Assembly: GCA_009995455.1 (NCBI GenBank)
Contig: JAACPJ010000003.1
Span: forward strand, 1-64,000
Direction: 5' to 3'
Source: a bacterium
GTDB taxonomy: Bacteria; Patescibacteriota; Gracilibacteria; UBA4473
Length of the DNA: 64,000 nucleotides
A program made the position numbers and the translations under genes. The first letter of the stretch is position 1. Each line of letters begins with the position of its first letter. Under the pieces are notes generated by a model, which worked only from the letters and a program-made list of their open reading frames with translations, made no database searches and was not told where the DNA came from. This document shows positions 61,702 to 64,000 of this stretch, in pieces.

Positions 61702-63093
61702 ATGTCTACTTACGCCATTCGCACTTTTGGATGCCAAATGAACCACTCTGATTCAGAGCGGGTTTCGCAAGTCATGCAAAAAGCGGGTTTTAAGTTAACC
61801 GAGGAAGACTTAGCGGATTTGTTGATTGTAAACACGTGTTCAGTGAGGCAAAAAGCAGAAGACAAAGCTTATGGGTTTATGACCAAACATAAGCGCGCTA
61901 ACAAAAACGTTAAAATTGCCATTACCGGTTGTATGGTGCGACAAACGGGTGACCGAGAAAATTCTCGTGACCCGTTGTTTAGTTTTGATTCGATTGATAT
62001 TGCGTTTCGGATTGAAGACACCGCCAGAATGCCAAAACTTTTGGAGCGTCATTTTAGAGAACACGATTTTTCACAATTTGAAGAAGCGTTTGGTGATGGT
62101 TCAATTGAGAACTATTTCAATATTGTGCCTAAAGTAGAAAACAAAGCCCAGGTATTTGTGCCAATTATGCAGGGGTGCGATAAGTTTTGTACTTACTGTA
62201 TCGTGCCTTTCACACGGGGCCGAGAAATATCACGACCGCTAGAGGATGTGCTGGCCGAGTGTAAGGTGTTAGTGGAAGCGGGGGCGAAAGAAATTACTTT
62301 GCTTGGGCAAAACGTGAATTCTTATAAAGACGGTGAAAAAGGAGAGAAGTGTTTTGCAAAATTGCTTTTAGAAGTTGATAAGCTTCATGTGATGGGGCTG
62401 TCTCGGACTCGATTTACTTCAGCTCATCCACAAGATTTTACTGATGACGTCATTGATGCTTTAGCGCACATGAAAACCCGTTGTCCCTATATTCATTTGC
62501 CGGTTCAGCACGGGAGCAATCAAACGCTGCGAGCGATGAATCGAAATTACACGATTGATAAATATAACGATATTATCGCAAAAATTAGAACGGCGATGCC
62601 TGACACGACTTTAGCGACCGATATAATTGTTGGCTTTCCGGGTGAAACGGAGGAACAATTTCAAGAACTGTGTGATTTTGCTGACGAACTGAAACTTGAT
62701 TTTTCCTACACCGCTATTTTTTCACCTAGAAAGCACACTCCGGCCGCTCGGATGGAAAAAGAGTTTATTGATATGGAAGAAAAAAAATCAAGATTTCACC
62801 GGTTTGATGAGATTGTAAAAAAACATGCCTTTGCCCAGAGAGCGAAGTTTGTTGGTAAAGAAGTTGAAGTTTTGGTTGAAAAATCTGAAGTAGCAGAAAA
62901 TGGTCTGTATCGGAATGCGGGCCGAACTCGTGAATTTTTTGAAGTTTGGTTTTTAGCCGGTCGACCTTTAAAAGGTAAAGAGGTAATGGTGACTTTAGAT
63001 GAACAAAAAGGCTACGTGTTTAGCGGAACGATGCCGGAAGTTGAAGCACAAAAATATGCGGCACCAGCGTTATTAAAAGTTTTGGCGGTTTAA
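61702..63093 (+). CDS. miaB: tRNA-2-methylthio-N6-dimethylallyladenosine synthase MiaB
   Basis: 463 residues. The N-terminal auxiliary cluster Cys are in FGCQMN, NTCSVRQ and GCMVRQ. The radical SAM CxxxCxxC is in CDKFCTYCIVPFTRGRE. A C-terminal TRAM domain is at about 390-455. It adds a methylthio group to i6A37 of tRNAs that read UNN codons. A short insert ENSRDPLFSFDSIDIAFRIED replaces the usual segment between the third Cys and the radical SAM domain. MiaA is not in the window. Confidence 0.95.
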   Translation: MSTYAIRTFGCQMNHSDSERVSQVMQKAGFKLTEEDLADLLIVNTCSVRQKAEDKAYGFMTKHKRANKNVKIAITGCMVRQTGDRENSRDPLFSFDSIDIAFRIEDTARMPKLLERHFREHDFSQFEEAFGDGSIENYFNIVPKVENKAQVFVPIMQGCDKFCTYCIVPFTRGREISRPLEDVLAECKVLVEAGAKEITLLGQNVNSYKDGEKGEKCFAKLLLEVDKLHVMGLSRTRFTSAHPQDFTDDVIDALAHMKTRCPYIHLPVQHGSNQTLRAMNRNYTIDKYNDIIAKIRTAMPDTTLATDIIVGFPGETEEQFQELCDFADELKLDFSYTAIFSPRKHTPAARMEKEFIDMEEKKSRFHRFDEIVKKHAFAQRAKFVGKEVEVLVEKSEVAENGLYRNAGRTREFFEVWFLAGRPLKGKEVMVTLDEQKGYVFSGTMPEVEAQKYAAPALLKVLAV

Positions 63094-63142
63094 TGAATTT
63101 TGATTCTTAAGCTTAAAAAAATCATTTAATGTATTCTGCACA

Positions 63143-63165
63143 ACCAAGTCTGCTTGGTGATTTTT
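63143..63165 (+). terminator. Terminator after miaB
   Basis: ACCAAG-TCTG-CTTGGT, 6-bp stem, then GA and TTTTT. It overlaps the TTGACT (63164-63169) that may be the -35 box of the next gene. Confidence 0.6.
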
Positions 63166-63207
63166 GACTTTTGGGTAAATTTTAAATGTATCCTAATTAT
63201 TTTTTCT

Positions 63208-64000
63208 ATGGGCACTCCGTTCGATTATTTTCAGCAAAATTTTGGCTTAGCCGCAGACTGTTTAGGTTTAGAAGCAGCGACGCGCAAAAAACTGATGGAG
63301 CCAGAAAATATTTTTAAGAAAGAGATTGAGTTTAAAACCGATAGCGGTGAAACTAAAACGGTGTCAGCTTACCGAGTGCAAAATAATTCAGCGCGTGGGC
63401 CTTACAAAGGCGGAATTCGTTTTCATCCAGAAGCCAATGAAGCGGAAGTTAAAACTTTAGCCGCATTGATGAGCTTGAAGTGTGCGGTGGTTAATATTCC
63501 TTTAGGAGGCGGTAAAGGGGGCGTTGAAGTGAACCCAAAAAATCTTTCGCAAACAGAGTTAGAACGAGTCGCCAGAAGTTATATGCGGGCTTTGGCCGAA
63601 AATAACATTGTGGGACCAGAAAAAGATATTCCAGCCCCTGATGTTTACACGAATCCGCAAACCATGGCTTGGATGTTAGATGAATACGAGAAAGTTGTGG
63701 GACATAAGGCTCCAGGGGTTATTACCGGTAAACCAATCGCTTTGGGTGGCAGTTTGGGAAGGTCTTACGCGACGGCCCAGGGTGGTTTTTTTGTTTTAAG
63801 AGATTACTTAAAAGACCAAGGGAAAAAACTTTCTGAAACGACCGTGGCGGTTCAAGGTTTTGGGAATGCGGGCTCTTATTTTGCGAGTATTGCGAGTGAC
63901 GCGGGTATGAAGGTTGTGGCGGTTTCGGATTCTAGCGGTGGCGTGTTTTGTAATGGAGATCAGTGTGAGGTTCCAAAGTTAAAAGAATACAAAGAAGATT
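63208..64000 (+). CDS. gdhA: Glutamate dehydrogenase family protein (3' truncated by the window)
   Basis: 264 residues are visible from the ATG at 63208, and the frame is open to the right edge. Conserved parts: ARGPYKGGIRFHPEAN; LMSLKCAVVNIPLGGGKGGVEV with the catalytic-region Lys; PEKDIPAPDVYTNPQTMAWMLDEYE; KPIALGGSLGRSYATAQGGFF; and the NAD(P)-binding VAVQGFGNAGSYFA. It interconverts glutamate with 2-oxoglutarate and ammonia and could supply the ilvE aminotransferase. Leu/Phe dehydrogenase relatives are less likely given GGIRFHP and the domain order. Cofactor preference cannot be told from the visible part. Confidence 0.9.
   Translation, partial: MGTPFDYFQQNFGLAADCLGLEAATRKKLMEPENIFKKEIEFKTDSGETKTVSAYRVQNNSARGPYKGGIRFHPEANEAEVKTLAALMSLKCAVVNIPLGGGKGGVEVNPKNLSQTELERVARSYMRALAENNIVGPEKDIPAPDVYTNPQTMAWMLDEYEKVVGHKAPGVITGKPIALGGSLGRSYATAQGGFFVLRDYLKDQGKKLSETTVAVQGFGNAGSYFASIASDAGMKVVAVSDSSGGVFCNGDQCEVPKLKEYKED

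Noticed and set aside
1-64000. UGA recoding to Gly or Trp
   Set aside because: Several genes end in UGA at the expected length (11375, 34899), and conserved proteins read through without in-frame UGA.

Overview
The window reads as a chromosomal segment of a small-genome bacterium of the Patescibacteria (Candidate Phyla Radiation) type. Peregrinibacteria or a related lineage is my best guess, from gene content only. The reasons are: a low-GC, tightly packed gene layout; a CPR-style VirD4/TraD-like membrane ATPase; large PKD, Calx-beta and SLH surface proteins; a compact set of housekeeping genes; and very few Shine-Dalgarno motifs. UGA is used as an ordinary stop (for example the response regulator ending at 11375 and dus ending at 34899), so this is not a UGA-recoding lineage such as Gracilibacteria or SR1. 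DAHP synthase, a branched-chain aminotransferase and glutamate dehydrogenase suggest more metabolism than the most reduced CPR genomes have.

Layout. 1-8450: a surface cluster with a 5'-truncated coiled-coil/PKD protein, a six-PKD membrane protein, and a secreted vWA protein with C-terminal SLH repeats. 8515-13635: Crp/Fnr regulator, secY, an orphan response regulator, tRNA-Ala(GGC), ruvA, a TsaB-like protein and a TIM-barrel protein. 13780-22766: comM, gmk-ftsH, def, ferredoxin, rpmG, an AI-2E-family permease, rpsU-prmC and ychF. 22867-25873: genes of unknown function around a short GC-rich island (about 24131-24720) that looks foreign, by transfer or by assembly chimerism. 25870-36164: ilvE, an FtsL-like small protein, clpC, an unknown gene, the VirD4-like ATPase, dus and recF. 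36261-44845: a LysRS-DUF2000-HD triple fusion with repeats inside it, secG, a solute-binding protein, ruvX, an ECF-like sigma factor, DAHP synthase and prfA. 44910-56524: a four-gene minus-strand surface locus with a 2748-residue protein carrying ten Calx-beta-like modules. 56634-64000: an RnfD-like membrane protein, tRNA-Met(CAT), a secreted esterase, tatD, a glycosyltransferase, prs, miaB and a truncated glutamate dehydrogenase gene.

Shared features. Many genes carry a promoter of the form TTGC-- (or TTGACA-like), a spacer of exactly 16 nt, and TANNAT. In several the start codon lies only 6-9 nt after the -10 box, which predicts leaderless mRNA. Five convergent gene pairs overlap by exactly four bases, sharing a TTAA/TTAG/CTAA that holds both stops, while other convergent pairs share a bidirectional terminator. 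The strongest candidate for an undescribed system is the four-gene surface locus at 44910-56524, possibly acting with the PKD/SLH cluster at the left end in attachment to a host or partner cell. That role is inference.
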